DNA from: Novacetimonas pomaceti
Lineage (GTDB): Bacteria; Pseudomonadota; Alphaproteobacteria; Acetobacterales; Acetobacteraceae
NCBI RefSeq assembly: GCF_003207955.1
Contig: NZ_NOXG01000014.1
Location: 1 to 64,000 of the forward strand
Reading direction: 5' to 3'
Length of the DNA stretch: 64,000 bases
A model generated the notes under the pieces. The model ran no database searches. It was not told where the DNA came from and was given only the letters and a program-made list of their open reading frames with translations. Within the stretch, counting starts at the first letter, position 1, and every line of letters starts with the position of its first letter. Of this stretch, positions 1 through 8,212 are shown in pieces. The translations under genes were made by a program, and so were the position numbers.

Positions 1-153
1 GAAGCAGAATATCGTCAATATTCCAGATCGGGCTCCTGTGGGATGACTGAATTCTACAAAATGACCCGAAATTGCCTCAAGTGTGAGAAATCCGCGTCGT
101 CGCCGCGCCGGATGGGCGGCACGGGAAAACAGGGGGAAAGACAGGTGGGGGTC

Positions 154-1404
154 ATGAAGGCAGGTGCAACGCAATATCGCACGCTGGACATCGCGGGCAT
201 CCGCGCCCTGCTGTCGGGCCTGCCGCACATTGCCGCGCGGCTGGGCGGGACGGCGACGCAGTGGCGCGTTGTGGAGGTCAGTGACGGCAACCTCAACAAT
301 GTCTTCCTGAACCACGGACCGGCAGGCGGGGTGTGCCTGAAACAGTCGCTGCCTTACGTGCGGGTCGATCCGTCGTGGAAAATGCCGCTGGACCGCACGT
401 TTTACGAGGCCTCGTACCTGCGCGATGTCTTTCCCCTTGTCCCCGGCCTGACGACGCAATGCCTGCATTTCGACCCGGACCTGTTTGTCCTGATCGTCGA
501 AAGCCTGTCGGGCCACCAGGTGTACCGCCATGCCCTGATGGCGGGGGTGGACTGGCCCCGGGTGGCGCCCGACATCGCCACCTTTGTTGCGCGCGCGACG
601 TTCGGGACGTCGGTCCTGTGCGAACCGTTCGAACGCGTGTTCGACCGGCAGGCGCTGTATGCCCGCAACCAGACGCTGCGGCGCATCACGCTGGACCTTG
701 TGATGGATGACCCGTATCACGATCATCCCCGCAACCACTGGGACGATCCGCGCCTGAACGCGGTCGTGGCGGACATACGCGCCTGCGCCGCCGTGCGGCG
801 GGCGGTGGACGGGCTGCGGCTGCGTTTCCTGACCTGCCCGCAGGCGCTGCTGCATGGGGACCTGCATACCGGATCCATCATGGCGAGTGCGACCGATACG
901 CGGGTGATCGACGGGGAATTCGCGATCTATGGCCCCATCGGGTTCGATTGCGGGATGTTCGTGGGCAACCTTGTCCTGCGCCGCTTTGCCGACCTGTCGC
1001 CCGATGCCGGGCGGCGCTGCGTGCGCGATATCATCCGCTTTCGCGACCGTTTCGTCGACGAGTTCACCCGCCTGTGGGCCGATGCGCGGCCAACCCCGTC
1101 CGATACGCGGGGTCCCTGCGCCTTTTTCACCCCCGATGGGGCCACCGCCATGTCGCCGGGGCGCGTGGCGTTCATGGACGGGGTGTTGGACGACCTTGTG
1201 GGCTATGCCGCGATGGAAATCATCCGCCGCATCATCGGATACGCCCATACGGCGGATTTCGACGTGATCGCGCGGCCGGACGAACGCACGACCCGGCGGG
1301 AGGCCGCCCTGCGTTTTGCCTTCGGGCTGCTGCGCGATCATGGGCGGCATGACAGCGTGGCGGCGGCCTTTGGCGGACTGGCGCAGGACAACCTGTCATC
1401 GTAA
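154..1404 (+). CDS. mtnK: S-methyl-5-thioribose kinase
   Basis: Phosphorylates S-methyl-5-thioribose with ATP to the 1-phosphate in the methionine salvage pathway (cytoplasm). The 416-residue product has the family's phosphotransferase motifs: SDGNLNNVF (about 43-51), KQSLPYVR (63-70), the catalytic loop HGDLHTGS (234-241) and the metal-binding DGEFAIYGPIGFD segment (about 253-265). Family members are near 400 residues. An upstream in-frame ATG at 43 exists, but the ATG at 154 is preceded by AGGTGGGG and begins where family homology begins, so I chose it. No other salvage gene (mtnA etc.) is adjacent. A stem-loop repeat starts directly after the stop codon. Confidence 0.9.
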   Translation: MKAGATQYRTLDIAGIRALLSGLPHIAARLGGTATQWRVVEVSDGNLNNVFLNHGPAGGVCLKQSLPYVRVDPSWKMPLDRTFYEASYLRDVFPLVPGLTTQCLHFDPDLFVLIVESLSGHQVYRHALMAGVDWPRVAPDIATFVARATFGTSVLCEPFERVFDRQALYARNQTLRRITLDLVMDDPYHDHPRNHWDDPRLNAVVADIRACAAVRRAVDGLRLRFLTCPQALLHGDLHTGSIMASATDTRVIDGEFAIYGPIGFDCGMFVGNLVLRRFADLSPDAGRRCVRDIIRFRDRFVDEFTRLWADARPTPSDTRGPCAFFTPDGATAMSPGRVAFMDGVLDDLVGYAAMEIIRRIIGYAHTADFDVIARPDERTTRREAALRFAFGLLRDHGRHDSVAAAFGGLAQDNLSS

Positions 1405-1405
1405 G

Positions 1406-1487
1406 AAAGTTTTTGGTGAAGCTTTTTTCAAAAATCTTCGAAATACGCTGCATTTTTAAGAAAAGACAGCGCCCGGAAACTTCTGTT
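1406..1487 (+). repeat. Intergenic stem-loop element, copy 1
   Basis: First of 13 related elements. The full form (see copies at 34848 and 44068) has imperfect inverted ends AAAAGTTTTTGG..CCCAAAAACTTTT, a first hairpin GAAGCTTTTT/AAAAAGCTTC and a second hairpin of a GGCGGC- or GGCGAT-type stem around T and A runs. This copy has a decayed second hairpin. It lies between the convergent mtnK and rrf2-type genes and probably helps end both transcripts. Confidence 0.85.
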
Positions 1488-1495
1488 ATGCCCGA

Positions 1496-1948
1496 TCAGA
1501 TGGAAAATGTGGCAACGGGTGCCTCCGCCTTCGGGCGGGACAGGCCGTTGCTTTCGGCCTGGCGTACCAGTTCGTCAAGCGTGATCTTGCGGTATTCGTG
1601 GTCCAGGAATTCCCCCATCCGGTCAAGGAACGGGCGGATCGCGGCATTGAACAGCGGCCCGTTGCGTCTGTCGGGGCGGCTGTCATCGCACCGCATGGCA
1701 TGGTGGATGTCCGACAGCAGGATTTCGCGCGCCGGATGGCCCAGCCTGTATCCGCCTCGTGGCCCGCGCACCCCCGACAGCAGCCCCGAGCGCGACAGTT
1801 CCTGCAGCACGGGTTCGATCCCGCGTCGCGCCATGCCCGAACGCCGCGCGATTTCGGTGGCGCTGACGGTGTTGCCGTGCGTGCCGTGAAAGGCGACGTC
1901 GAGCATGATGTAAATCGCCGTTACCGTGCGGTCGCGGATGCCCTGCAT
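1496..1948 (-). CDS. Rrf2-family transcriptional regulator
   Basis: A 150-residue winged-helix DNA-binding protein. The N-terminal YIMLDVAFHGTHGNTVSATEIARRSG segment is split here as a typical Rrf2 helix-turn-helix (residues about 13-40), followed by GVRGPRGGYRLGHPAREI, the Rrf2 wing. The three-cysteine cluster that holds an Fe-S centre in IscR/NsrR is absent (only one Cys, in MRCDD), so it is probably not an Fe-S sensor. It is the last gene of a three-gene minus-strand run: the hydrolase stop is 14 nt upstream of its start (GGGACA ribosome site). It may regulate that run, which is inference. Confidence 0.85.
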   Translation of the reverse strand: MQGIRDRTVTAIYIMLDVAFHGTHGNTVSATEIARRSGMARRGIEPVLQELSRSGLLSGVRGPRGGYRLGHPAREILLSDIHHAMRCDDSRPDRRNGPLFNAAIRPFLDRMGEFLDHEYRKITLDELVRQAESNGLSRPKAEAPVATFSI

Positions 1949-1962
1949 GCGATATGTCCCTG

Positions 1963-2733
1963 TTATGCGTGATGCCGCGCGCGCGGGGCGATGTCGTCCA
2001 GGGCGATGCCCCCCGGACGCGCGTCACCCAGGGAGGCATCGCCCGGCGGCGGAAGCGTCGCCAGGAAATCCCTGAACCAGTCCAGCCCCTGCGCCCACGC
2101 GCCGAGCGGCGACATATTGCCGATATGCCCCAGCCGCCCCGCCCCGATCAGCGGCGCGCCCCATGCGGCGGCGAACGTCCCGGCGCGGTGCGGCGACAGC
2201 CATTCGTCATCGGTGCTGGCGATGATGCGTGCGGGAAAGGGCAGGGGCGATGGCGACGGGAACGCGAAATCGCGCAGGGCGGGCACCTGTTGCGCGCGCG
2301 GGCCGCGCAGGTCGGCGGGCGCGACCAGCAGCGCGCCGGCCACGCGCACGCGCGTCTGCTGCTGTCCCCATCGCGCGACAAGGACCGCGCCAAGGCTGTG
2401 GGCCACGAAAACGACCGGCCTGTGGCAATGGGCCAGCGTCCGTTCCAGCCCGGTCACCCACATGTCCCAGCGCGGCTGGTCCCAGTCCGCCTGCCGGACG
2501 CGCCGCGACGGCAGCAGCGCGTGCCAGTGCGACTGCCAGTGGCGCGGGCCGGAATCATGCAGCCCCGGCACGATCACAAGGTCATAGGGCGCCAGCAGCC
2601 CGCGCAGGTGGCGTACCGACGCCGCGACGTCGTGCGTCGTCCCCGTCGTGGAAAAAGCGGCCCCGCCCGATGGCGATGCATCGGGGGATGGCGTCGTGGG
2701 AAGTATTTCCGGTACAGAGGGATCCAGCGTCAT
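1963..2733 (-). CDS. RBBP9/YdeN-family alpha/beta hydrolase
   Basis: A 256-residue serine hydrolase-like protein. It shows the family opening LVIVPGLHDSGPRHWQSHW, the DWDQPRWDMWV block and the nucleophile elbow VAHSLGAVLVARW, all typical of RBBP9/YdeN (DUF676-like small hydrolases; substrate unknown). An N-terminal extension of about 45 residues is Pro/Ser/Thr-rich and not part of the fold. I chose the ATG at 2733 because GGAGG precedes it; longer readings overlap the neighbour. It sits 19 nt downstream of the peroxiredoxin-like gene and 14 nt upstream of the Rrf2 gene, so the three are probably cotranscribed. Confidence 0.8.
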   Translation of the reverse strand: MTLDPSVPEILPTTPSPDASPSGGAAFSTTGTTHDVAASVRHLRGLLAPYDLVIVPGLHDSGPRHWQSHWHALLPSRRVRQADWDQPRWDMWVTGLERTLAHCHRPVVFVAHSLGAVLVARWGQQQTRVRVAGALLVAPADLRGPRAQQVPALRDFAFPSPSPLPFPARIIASTDDEWLSPHRAGTFAAAWGAPLIGAGRLGHIGNMSPLGAWAQGLDWFRDFLATLPPPGDASLGDARPGGIALDDIAPRARHHA

Positions 2734-2752
2734 GGGTATCCTCCACCGTTGC

Positions 2753-3268
2753 CTATGCCGCCGCCCGGCGCGGCGAGGCGGATGGCGCCACCCCCGGCCC
2801 GGCCGCGGCCCGCAACGTGTCAAGCAGGTGCAGCGCCTCGCGGAAATCCCTGTTGCCAGCACGCGATTGCGCGGGCGGATGGGACAGGGTGGTGCGGATC
2901 GTCCTGTCCGGCGCGATCAGGAAAACGACATGTTCCGCCACCATGTCGGGGGCGGGCGTGTCTTCGAACTCCGCCCCCGAATACAGCCGCGCTATCGCCG
3001 CCCCGTCGCCCGGATCGCATACCGCGACGCCGCCCGGCGGCAGGACGGGGGCAGGGCAGGCGCCACCATCCGCCCCGCCATGGTGGGGCAGGCAAAGGAT
3101 TTTTACCGAACGGTCAAAATGGCCGTGGGGGAACGTCATGGGGTGGAAATCACCGGGATGCGTCACCAGCATGCCCCATGACCGGCCCAGCCATTCGTGA
3201 AAACGGATGCGGCCGATGGTGGTCCGCGCCGTGAAATCCGGCGCCCTGTGCCCGGCGAATAATGCCAT
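2753..3268 (-). CDS. Degenerate peroxiredoxin-like protein (Prx6 type, no peroxidatic Cys)
   Basis: The start (MALFAGHRAPDFTA), IRFHEWLG, the HPGDFHPM strand and the late segment APDRTIRTTLSHPP..RDFREALHLLDTL all match the 1-Cys Prx6 layout. Where active members read DFTPVCTTE, this protein reads DFHPMTFPH and then loses about a dozen residues, so the peroxidatic cysteine is absent. Peroxidase activity is therefore doubtful. The protein could be a binding or regulatory homologue, or a decaying gene. The start is uncertain: 3268 (after GGGGGAAC) gives the family register, and ATG codons at 3298 and 3325 are alternatives. It is first in a three-gene minus-strand run. Confidence 0.7.
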   Translation of the reverse strand: MALFAGHRAPDFTARTTIGRIRFHEWLGRSWGMLVTHPGDFHPMTFPHGHFDRSVKILCLPHHGGADGGACPAPVLPPGGVAVCDPGDGAAIARLYSGAEFEDTPAPDMVAEHVVFLIAPDRTIRTTLSHPPAQSRAGNRDFREALHLLDTLRAAAGPGVAPSASPRRAAA

Positions 3269-3757
3269 CGCCTGTTCCCCCCGCAAATCCTGTTTCATTG
3301 CGCGGCGCCCTGTCCGTCCCGTCATGGGAGGGCTTCCGTCTTCCTGTATGAAATCACATCGATCATGCGCAGTCAAGAAAACCACAACAAAAAACGTTTA
3401 TTGAAATTATCAATCTGTCGTTGTGTGTTTTTTTGGGATTTCCCCGGCAGGGTGGCCGGATTCGCAGGGAACCATCGTTCCCTCATGGGGATGGACGGCG
3501 CGCGGATGCCCACCCGGAATCCTGCATGAATGGCGGGCATACGGCAATTTTTCCATATGCGCCTCCCTTCGTTCCGGGCCGGGACGGAAGGAGGCATATT
3601 TCACAATATGAAATAGTGATTAATGGGGCCGCCGTCCATGCCGCGACATGAAAGGGGGCCATCAGCCCGTTCGGGGGCGTGCTTTGTCCAGTACGGCCCG
3701 GACGATAACGCAGGCTGCCCCGGCGTGGGGTGACGTCCGGGGGCGTCTAAAAGTCAT
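3269..3757. other. Intergenic region without a supported gene
   Basis: Upstream region of the peroxiredoxin-like gene. It is locally AT-rich around 3370-3420 (promoter-like for the minus strand). It also holds an imperfect inverted repeat at about 3556-3599 (ATGCGCCTCCCTTC against GGAAGGAGGCAT). Short open frames here have no recognisable content. Confidence 0.5.
3556..3599. repeat. Imperfect inverted repeat
   Basis: Arms ATGCGCCTCCCTTC and GGAAGGAGGCAT flank a GC-rich centre; no T-run follows on either strand. It may be a protein-binding site or mRNA hairpin. It lies about 285 nt upstream of the peroxiredoxin-like gene start. Confidence 0.35.
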
Positions 3758-3840
3758 GAAAGTTTTCGGGTGCCGCCTTTTATCTAAAAAGGCGGCGTTC
3801 TTCGAAGCTTTTTGCAAAAAGCTTCACCAAAAACTTTTAT
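3758..3840 (-). repeat. Intergenic stem-loop element, copy 2
   Basis: Inverted orientation, near full length: GCCGCCTTTT..AAAAAGGCGGC hairpin, then GAAGCTTTTTGCAAAAAGCTTC, ending CACCAAAAACTTTT. It lies 38 nt downstream of the satP stop codon. Confidence 0.85.
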
Positions 3841-3878
3841 TGCGATTGCAGGGGGTATTGGAGGAAGGCGGGCATTCT

Positions 3879-4469
3879 TCAGGCGGGGACCTCGATCGGC
3901 ATGGTGGGCGCGTCAACAGGCGCGACCGCGTGGCCGACCTGCCTCGCAAGCAGTTCCACCGCCGCGAGGTAGATGGCGCTGAATCCGCAGAACATTCCTT
4001 CATACCCCGCGATGAGCGTCAGCACCGGCTGTTCGAGGATCTCGGCAGCGCCAAGCAGCACAAACAGCACCGTCAGGCTGGTGAACACCACCTGGTGCAT
4101 CCGCGATGCCCGCAGCGTACCGACCGTCATGATGGCGGTGAACAGGCCCCACATCAGCAGGTAACCCCCCATCAGGGCGGGCGATGACGCCGGCGCCAGC
4201 CCCCATTGCGGCAGGAACAGCAGCACGACAAGCGACAGCCAGAACGCGCCATACGACATGAACGCCGTCAAGCCGAACGTATTGCCGTTGGCGTATTCCA
4301 GCAGCCCGGCGACAAACTGCGTCGCGCCCCCGAACACCAGCCCCATCGCAAGGATGGCGCCTCCCATCGGGACAAGATGCGCGTTATGCAGGTTGAGCAG
4401 GACGGTCGTCATGCCAAACCCCATCAGCCCCAGCGGGGCGGGATCTGCTTTTGCCGAATTGTGGGTCAT
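3879..4469 (-). CDS. satP: Acetate uptake transporter, SatP/YaaH (GPR1/FUN34) family
   Basis: A 196-residue inner-membrane protein predicted to have six transmembrane helices. The family signature near the start reads ADPAPLGLMGFGMTTVLLN, and GLLEYANGNTFGLTAFMSYG matches the conserved NPxxG-type/FxSYGAF region. Members carry acetate and succinate with protons. In an acetic acid bacterium this could serve acetate uptake or efflux. The ATG at 4469 (MTHNSAKADP) gives the usual length; an ATG at 4487 would add six residues. A TGACA-N5-TGTCA palindrome lies about 32 nt upstream. Confidence 0.88.
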   Translation of the reverse strand: MTHNSAKADPAPLGLMGFGMTTVLLNLHNAHLVPMGGAILAMGLVFGGATQFVAGLLEYANGNTFGLTAFMSYGAFWLSLVVLLFLPQWGLAPASSPALMGGYLLMWGLFTAIMTVGTLRASRMHQVVFTSLTVLFVLLGAAEILEQPVLTLIAGYEGMFCGFSAIYLAAVELLARQVGHAVAPVDAPTMPIEVPA

Positions 4470-4500
4470 GCCGCGATTCCATTCCATGGCGGATAAATCA

Positions 4501-4515
4501 TGACAAAACATGTCA
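4501..4515. promoter_or_regulatory. Palindrome upstream of satP
   Basis: TGACA-AAACA-TGTCA is a perfect five-base inverted repeat just upstream of satP; a second GACATGTC palindrome occurs near 4640. This is the expected position for an operator, but I cannot name the regulator. Confidence 0.35.
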
Positions 4516-5149
4516 CGGGCGGCGGGGCGCGGCATATTAAAATATGGCTTAACAGCCTGTCGGTTTGTCCGCCGGAAAGCGGCAATCGTGTCGTGATCCG
4601 GATGCAGGTTTGCCGCCACGAAGCATATGCCGATGTGCGACATGTCACCTGCCCGATCCGGCGTAAGGAAAAAATCCCGCTTGCATGGCTGACGGTCAGA
4701 AGCGCGGGCATCAGGCGCGGATGATACTGCGCCTTGCCACCCGTGCGCACCGGCGCGGAAAACACATTCATCGGAACCGGCTCAACGGCAGCTGCAACGA
4801 AATGCGCCATATCGCCAGCCGGAAGCCACGCCTTCGGATCAGGCGGCAGAAGATACGGCTGAGACCGGGCACGGGATGAAGCGGTTTATCACACCACCTT
4901 GCAACCTCATCCCTTCACAGGATACCCCGGCCCGACAGGCCCCAGCCCCAGGCATCAACTGGAACCCTGCCCTTCGCGCAGGGTAGACCGACAGGGTATT
5001 GTGGGGTAACGTCGCCAGGAACAAGAGCGGCAATTACTTTCTGTTCGTGAACGACACAGACAGGAACAGCCAGAATTTTCTTGCGGGCCATTCTGGGGAA
5101 GACGCCACCGTTCCGGACCTGTGCCGCATCGGAATTACGATCCTACACC
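4516..5149. other. Intergenic region without a supported gene
   Basis: Between the divergent satP and the gene at 5150. Apart from GACATGTC near 4640 I see no coding pattern, RNA gene or repeat. It presumably carries the promoters of both flanking genes. Confidence 0.5.
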
Positions 5150-5752
5150 ATGTTACCCATACTCAGCGTGCTGGTCGGCGTTTATTCAATCCACCTGATT
5201 GGCACGGGCAGCCATGTCACAGGTGGCCTGCTGCTCATCACGGATATCATCTGTATCATGTTGGGAACTTCCCCGGTGAAAAGGGAAATGCAGGCAGATG
5301 ACACGCGAAGCCGGGAGCCTGCGCCGCGTCAGGATGAACGGCCCGACATGCATGAAATCCATCAGTCGACGCCCCACGTGACTGCCGATGCCTGCGAAAG
5401 GCAGGAAATCACCAGCAATCCGGCGACAGACATCCCCCCGGCAGGATCGACGGCCCAGGCCATGGACATGCTTCGTGCGCTGGTGGATGATGTCGCGACC
5501 GGGAAGGGCACCAGACCCCCGCCCAGTGTCTATGACAGGGCGGCGGAAGCCGGGAGCATAACCGTCCAGAAGTTCCTTGCCCATATTGCGCAACAGGGCG
5601 GGGATGTCGATAAGGCGCGCAACCATGCGGAAAACGTCTTCTGCTTCGGGTTCAACACGTATCTGGATGAAGAAAACGTGGACAGTCGGTCGCACGAAAG
5701 CTGCTGTGAACTGGAACTGGCCATCATGGCATGGAAAAGCCGCAACCCCTGA
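5150..5752 (+). CDS. Hypothetical membrane-anchored protein
   Basis: A 200-residue protein I do not recognise. The first 45 residues are hydrophobic in two short blocks (LPILSVLVGVYSIHLIGTG and GGLLLITDIICIMLGTS) and look like one or two membrane segments. Residues 50-110 are polar and probably disordered. The last 90 residues look like a folded, mostly helical domain with two adjacent cysteines (ESCCELELAIMAW). Codon use in that domain matches the genome. The ATG at 5150 is chosen because the hydrophobic segment begins there; its ribosome site is weak, and an ATG at 5081 is possible. Convergent with sodC. Confidence 0.55.
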   Translation: MLPILSVLVGVYSIHLIGTGSHVTGGLLLITDIICIMLGTSPVKREMQADDTRSREPAPRQDERPDMHEIHQSTPHVTADACERQEITSNPATDIPPAGSTAQAMDMLRALVDDVATGKGTRPPPSVYDRAAEAGSITVQKFLAHIAQQGGDVDKARNHAENVFCFGFNTYLDEENVDSRSHESCCELELAIMAWKSRNP

Positions 5753-5768
5753 CCTGTGTCGGTAAAGC

Positions 5769-5824
5769 CCCGGTTTCCAAAGGGTAATACCCTTTGGTGG
5801 GGTTTCAGGGGCAACGCCCCTGAG
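5769..5824. repeat. GC-rich stem-loop repeat, family 2, copy 1
   Basis: Contains AAAGGGTAATACCCTTT and AGGGGCAACGCCCCT hairpins. The AGGGGCAACGCCCCTGA hairpin recurs at 63466-63481 within a longer copy of the same kind. It lies just after the stop of the hypothetical gene ending at 5752. Confidence 0.6.
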
Positions 5825-5950
5825 GACACGCGACACCCCCATGCGACATGATGTGTGGCCCCTCCCGAAAAAAAGAGGCGTCAACCGCATATTTTCCCGC
5901 CGGGGCTTTCCCGCGATGCGGAACATCCTGTTGCTGTCACGATCACAGCA

Positions 5951-6013
5951 GTTTTCAGAAAGCTTCGAAAGAACGCCGCCTTTTTGAAAAAAGGCGGAAC
6001 CCGGAAACTTTCA
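5951..6013 (+). repeat. Intergenic stem-loop element, copy 3
   Basis: Left hairpin truncated to AGAAAGCTTC; right hairpin CGCCGCCTTTTTGAAAAAAGGCGG intact; ends CCCGGAAACTTTC. Between convergent genes, 23 nt from the sodC stop. Confidence 0.8.
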
Positions 6014-6036
6014 TTGCCTTTGCCGGCGGCCCCCCA

Positions 6037-6588
6037 TCAATGAATGACGGCGCAGGCCACGCGATCGCCCGCCCCGCCAATCGGCTGCGTGCGGTAATCG
6101 TCGGGACTGGCGTGGATGACAAGGGCCGATCCGTCGGAATCCAGCAGTCCCGGATGGCCGTCCGTGCCGTTAAGGGTCACCAGCGTCGAATACAGTTCGA
6201 CCGTCGCGTTGCCGTCCTGTCCGACGAAGATGTTGGGCAGGTCCCCCGCGTCGTTCGCGTTGGCGTTCAGCAGGCCATGGACCACCGGCGTCGTGGCATG
6301 GACATGCGCGCCCGCGTCGGTGAATTTCGGCGGCCCGCAGGTGCCCTTTTCATGGAAATGCACGCCGTGCCATCCGGGGATCAGCCCCGTGGCCTCGATA
6401 CGCAGCAGCACCCCCTTGGGCGCTGCCGTCACATGGATCGACCCCCGCGCCGTGCCGTCCGTGCCCATCAGGCTGCCCGATGCCGTATCGGCCGCATGGG
6501 CAGGGGTGGCGAAAGCCGCGTAACCGCAGGCAAGGGAAAGCAGGCCAAGGGAGAGAGGGCCGCAAAGCCGGGAACGTCGTGTGGGCAT
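6037..6588 (-). CDS. sodC: Periplasmic Cu/Zn superoxide dismutase with altered Zn ligand
   Basis: Converts superoxide to hydrogen peroxide and oxygen in the periplasm. The 183-residue precursor has a signal peptide (cut after about AHA, residue 32). Copper ligands are visible at H77, H79, H95 and H159, the disulfide pair at C84 and C179, and the GDLPN motif at 115-119. Zinc ligands H95, H104 and D116 are present. The fourth, normally the His of HAGDLPN, is Asp113 here (NDAGDLPN), which may weaken zinc binding. The ATG at 6588 is preceded by AAAGGAAA. It stands alone, convergent with the upstream gene. Confidence 0.88.
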   Translation of the reverse strand: MPTRRSRLCGPLSLGLLSLACGYAAFATPAHAADTASGSLMGTDGTARGSIHVTAAPKGVLLRIEATGLIPGWHGVHFHEKGTCGPPKFTDAGAHVHATTPVVHGLLNANANDAGDLPNIFVGQDGNATVELYSTLVTLNGTDGHPGLLDSDGSALVIHASPDDYRTQPIGGAGDRVACAVIH

Positions 6589-6774
6589 GGGGATTTCCTT
6601 TCGACGAAGGCGCGATGTCGTGGGGGCACGGGACGGCAGGGTTATGGTGCGACGCACGGCCGTTCGTCCGGAGGTTCCGCCTGCCATGACCCGCGCGGCG
6701 TGTGACGGCATGCAGTTTCGGCCCATGCGCGGGGAACCGGAATCCAACTCTTTGTGAGGGCGGGGCCACCCGCA

Positions 6775-6812
6775 ACGAAAAACGGCACCGCCATGTTGCA
6801 GGCGATGCCGTT
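6775..6812 (-). terminator. Rho-independent terminator of the minus-strand pair
   Basis: On the minus strand the stem AACGGCATCGCC/GGCGGTGCCGTT is followed by TTTTTC. It lies 30 nt past the stop of the membrane-protein gene that ends at 6842. Confidence 0.7.
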
Positions 6813-6841
6813 TCCTGTATCGGTCTTAAGGGGGCAGGGCG

Positions 6842-8212
6842 TTACATGCCCGTCGTGCCAAAGGTACAGCCGGTGGTGCTGCAGATCATTTCGCTGATGG
6901 GATAGAAATAGGACTGCGCCTGGATCATCCACCGGATCGCGCCGCAGGCCAGCCCGCCACTGATCCCGCCGGATTGTCGCATCTGCTGGGCCAGGTACTG
7001 GAACAGCGCGGAACTGGTGACGTCATTGGACGACAGCCAGATGGTCGTGACGCACACGAACAGCACGCCCGCCACGATGATGTGGACCGGCCTTGGCTGC
7101 ATTCCCACGGTATAAAGCGCGTAGAACATGCTTTTGTACATATGCACCAGCGCCCCGATGGCGGAAAAGACGAGGGCGAGGGCCGGGGCGATCACCGCCT
7201 CCATCGCCTCGCGGCCGATATGGGCGTGTGCCTTCCCGTCAAGGAAGGTGTCGGGGGCGTAATCCAGCTCCCGGATCTTCCTGTCCACTTCGCGGCCCAC
7301 CATGACGTCGCGCACGTGCGTCGTGTATTCATCGGGCGTCATGTCGGCATTGACGGCAATGTCATCGGGGATATTCAGCGCCTCGCGCAGCTGTGCCACA
7401 ATGGACGGCTGCTGGGCAAAGGCGTGGAAGTCGAGCTGCGGCGGGATGAAACCCCGATGGTGCGTCAGCCGCCTGAGCGCGTTTTCATAGGTCATCCGCG
7501 CAAGTCCCGACTGGCTGCTGCGGGCATAGGCATAGGACAGGTCGGTATAGACGTTGTATTCCTTCTGTATTTCCTGCTGCACGGTGGCATAGCCGTGGTT
7601 GTAGACGTACCCGTCCGAACCGCCGGTATCATTCCGCACGGACCGCGCCATCACCTGCTTCACGTCGTCGAGGACCTTCTGGTCGACATGCTGTACCGAC
7701 ATGCCCATCAGTGGCAGGATCGACAGGAACGCCTTGCCCGACGGGGAATGGCGGGCATGGTCGTCAAGCCTGATCGCCTCCGCCTTGATAAGCCCGCTGA
7801 TGAGGTCGCGGTTGACGTACTGCAGCAAAAGCGCGTTGCGCCGCTGTTCCCCGGTGGAATGATCGACGATCTTTTCCACCAGCGCCTTTTCCCCGTAATA
7901 GGCCGCGGGCATCAGCGCCATGGCGCTGCAGATCAGCAGCAGCAGCACCCAGCGCCCGCGCTGGTAGGTTTCGTTGGACAGGCGCAGGATCGGCCCCCAT
8001 ATCGCGATCGTCAGCGCCACCCCCGAAATCAGGCGGCCATAATGTTCGATCGCGGTGATGTCGTGCCGCGTTGCGATACCGCCCGTGATGTCGAGCAGCC
8101 GGGCATTGAACCCGAGTTCGATTGTGAGGTAGCCCACCGTCAGGCCCAGCATGACCGGGGCATAGTCACGCGGGCTGGTGGCGTTGGAAAAGTTGATGAA
8201 CGGTATCTTCAC
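6842..8212 (-). CDS. Polytopic membrane protein with large extracytoplasmic domain (unknown; FtsK-locus partner)
   Basis: 456 residues, not recognised by family. Hydrophobic helices appear at about 18-36, 61-78 and 88-105. A long polar region of about 230 residues, probably periplasmic, follows, then two more helices (VIAPALALVFSAIGALVHMY and VHIIVAGVLFVCVTTIWL) and a C-terminal tail with two cysteines (MICSTTGCTF). It starts with GTG overlapping the stop of the upstream gene (GTGA), so the two are translationally coupled. The pair is divergent from the Sel1/FtsK operon. It may supply the membrane part that the soluble ATPase of that operon lacks; this is inference from position only. Confidence 0.7.
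   Translation of the reverse strand: MKIPFINFSNATSPRDYAPVMLGLTVGYLTIELGFNARLLDITGGIATRHDITAIEHYGRLISGVALTIAIWGPILRLSNETYQRGRWVLLLLICSAMALMPAAYYGEKALVEKIVDHSTGEQRRNALLLQYVNRDLISGLIKAEAIRLDDHARHSPSGKAFLSILPLMGMSVQHVDQKVLDDVKQVMARSVRNDTGGSDGYVYNHGYATVQQEIQKEYNVYTDLSYAYARSSQSGLARMTYENALRRLTHHRGFIPPQLDFHAFAQQPSIVAQLREALNIPDDIAVNADMTPDEYTTHVRDVMVGREVDRKIRELDYAPDTFLDGKAHAHIGREAMEAVIAPALALVFSAIGALVHMYKSMFYALYTVGMQPRPVHIIVAGVLFVCVTTIWLSSNDVTSSALFQYLAQQMRQSGGISGGLACGAIRWMIQAQSYFYPISEMICSTTGCTFGTTGM

Noticed and set aside
1954..3234. Plus-strand frame opposite the hydrolase and peroxiredoxin-like genes
   Set aside because: Shadow of two genes with ribosome sites and recognisable motifs on the minus strand.
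5186..5926. Minus-strand frame overlapping the hypothetical gene at 5150
   Set aside because: It runs through a repeat and the gene end; the plus frame has better codon use and hydrophobic pattern.
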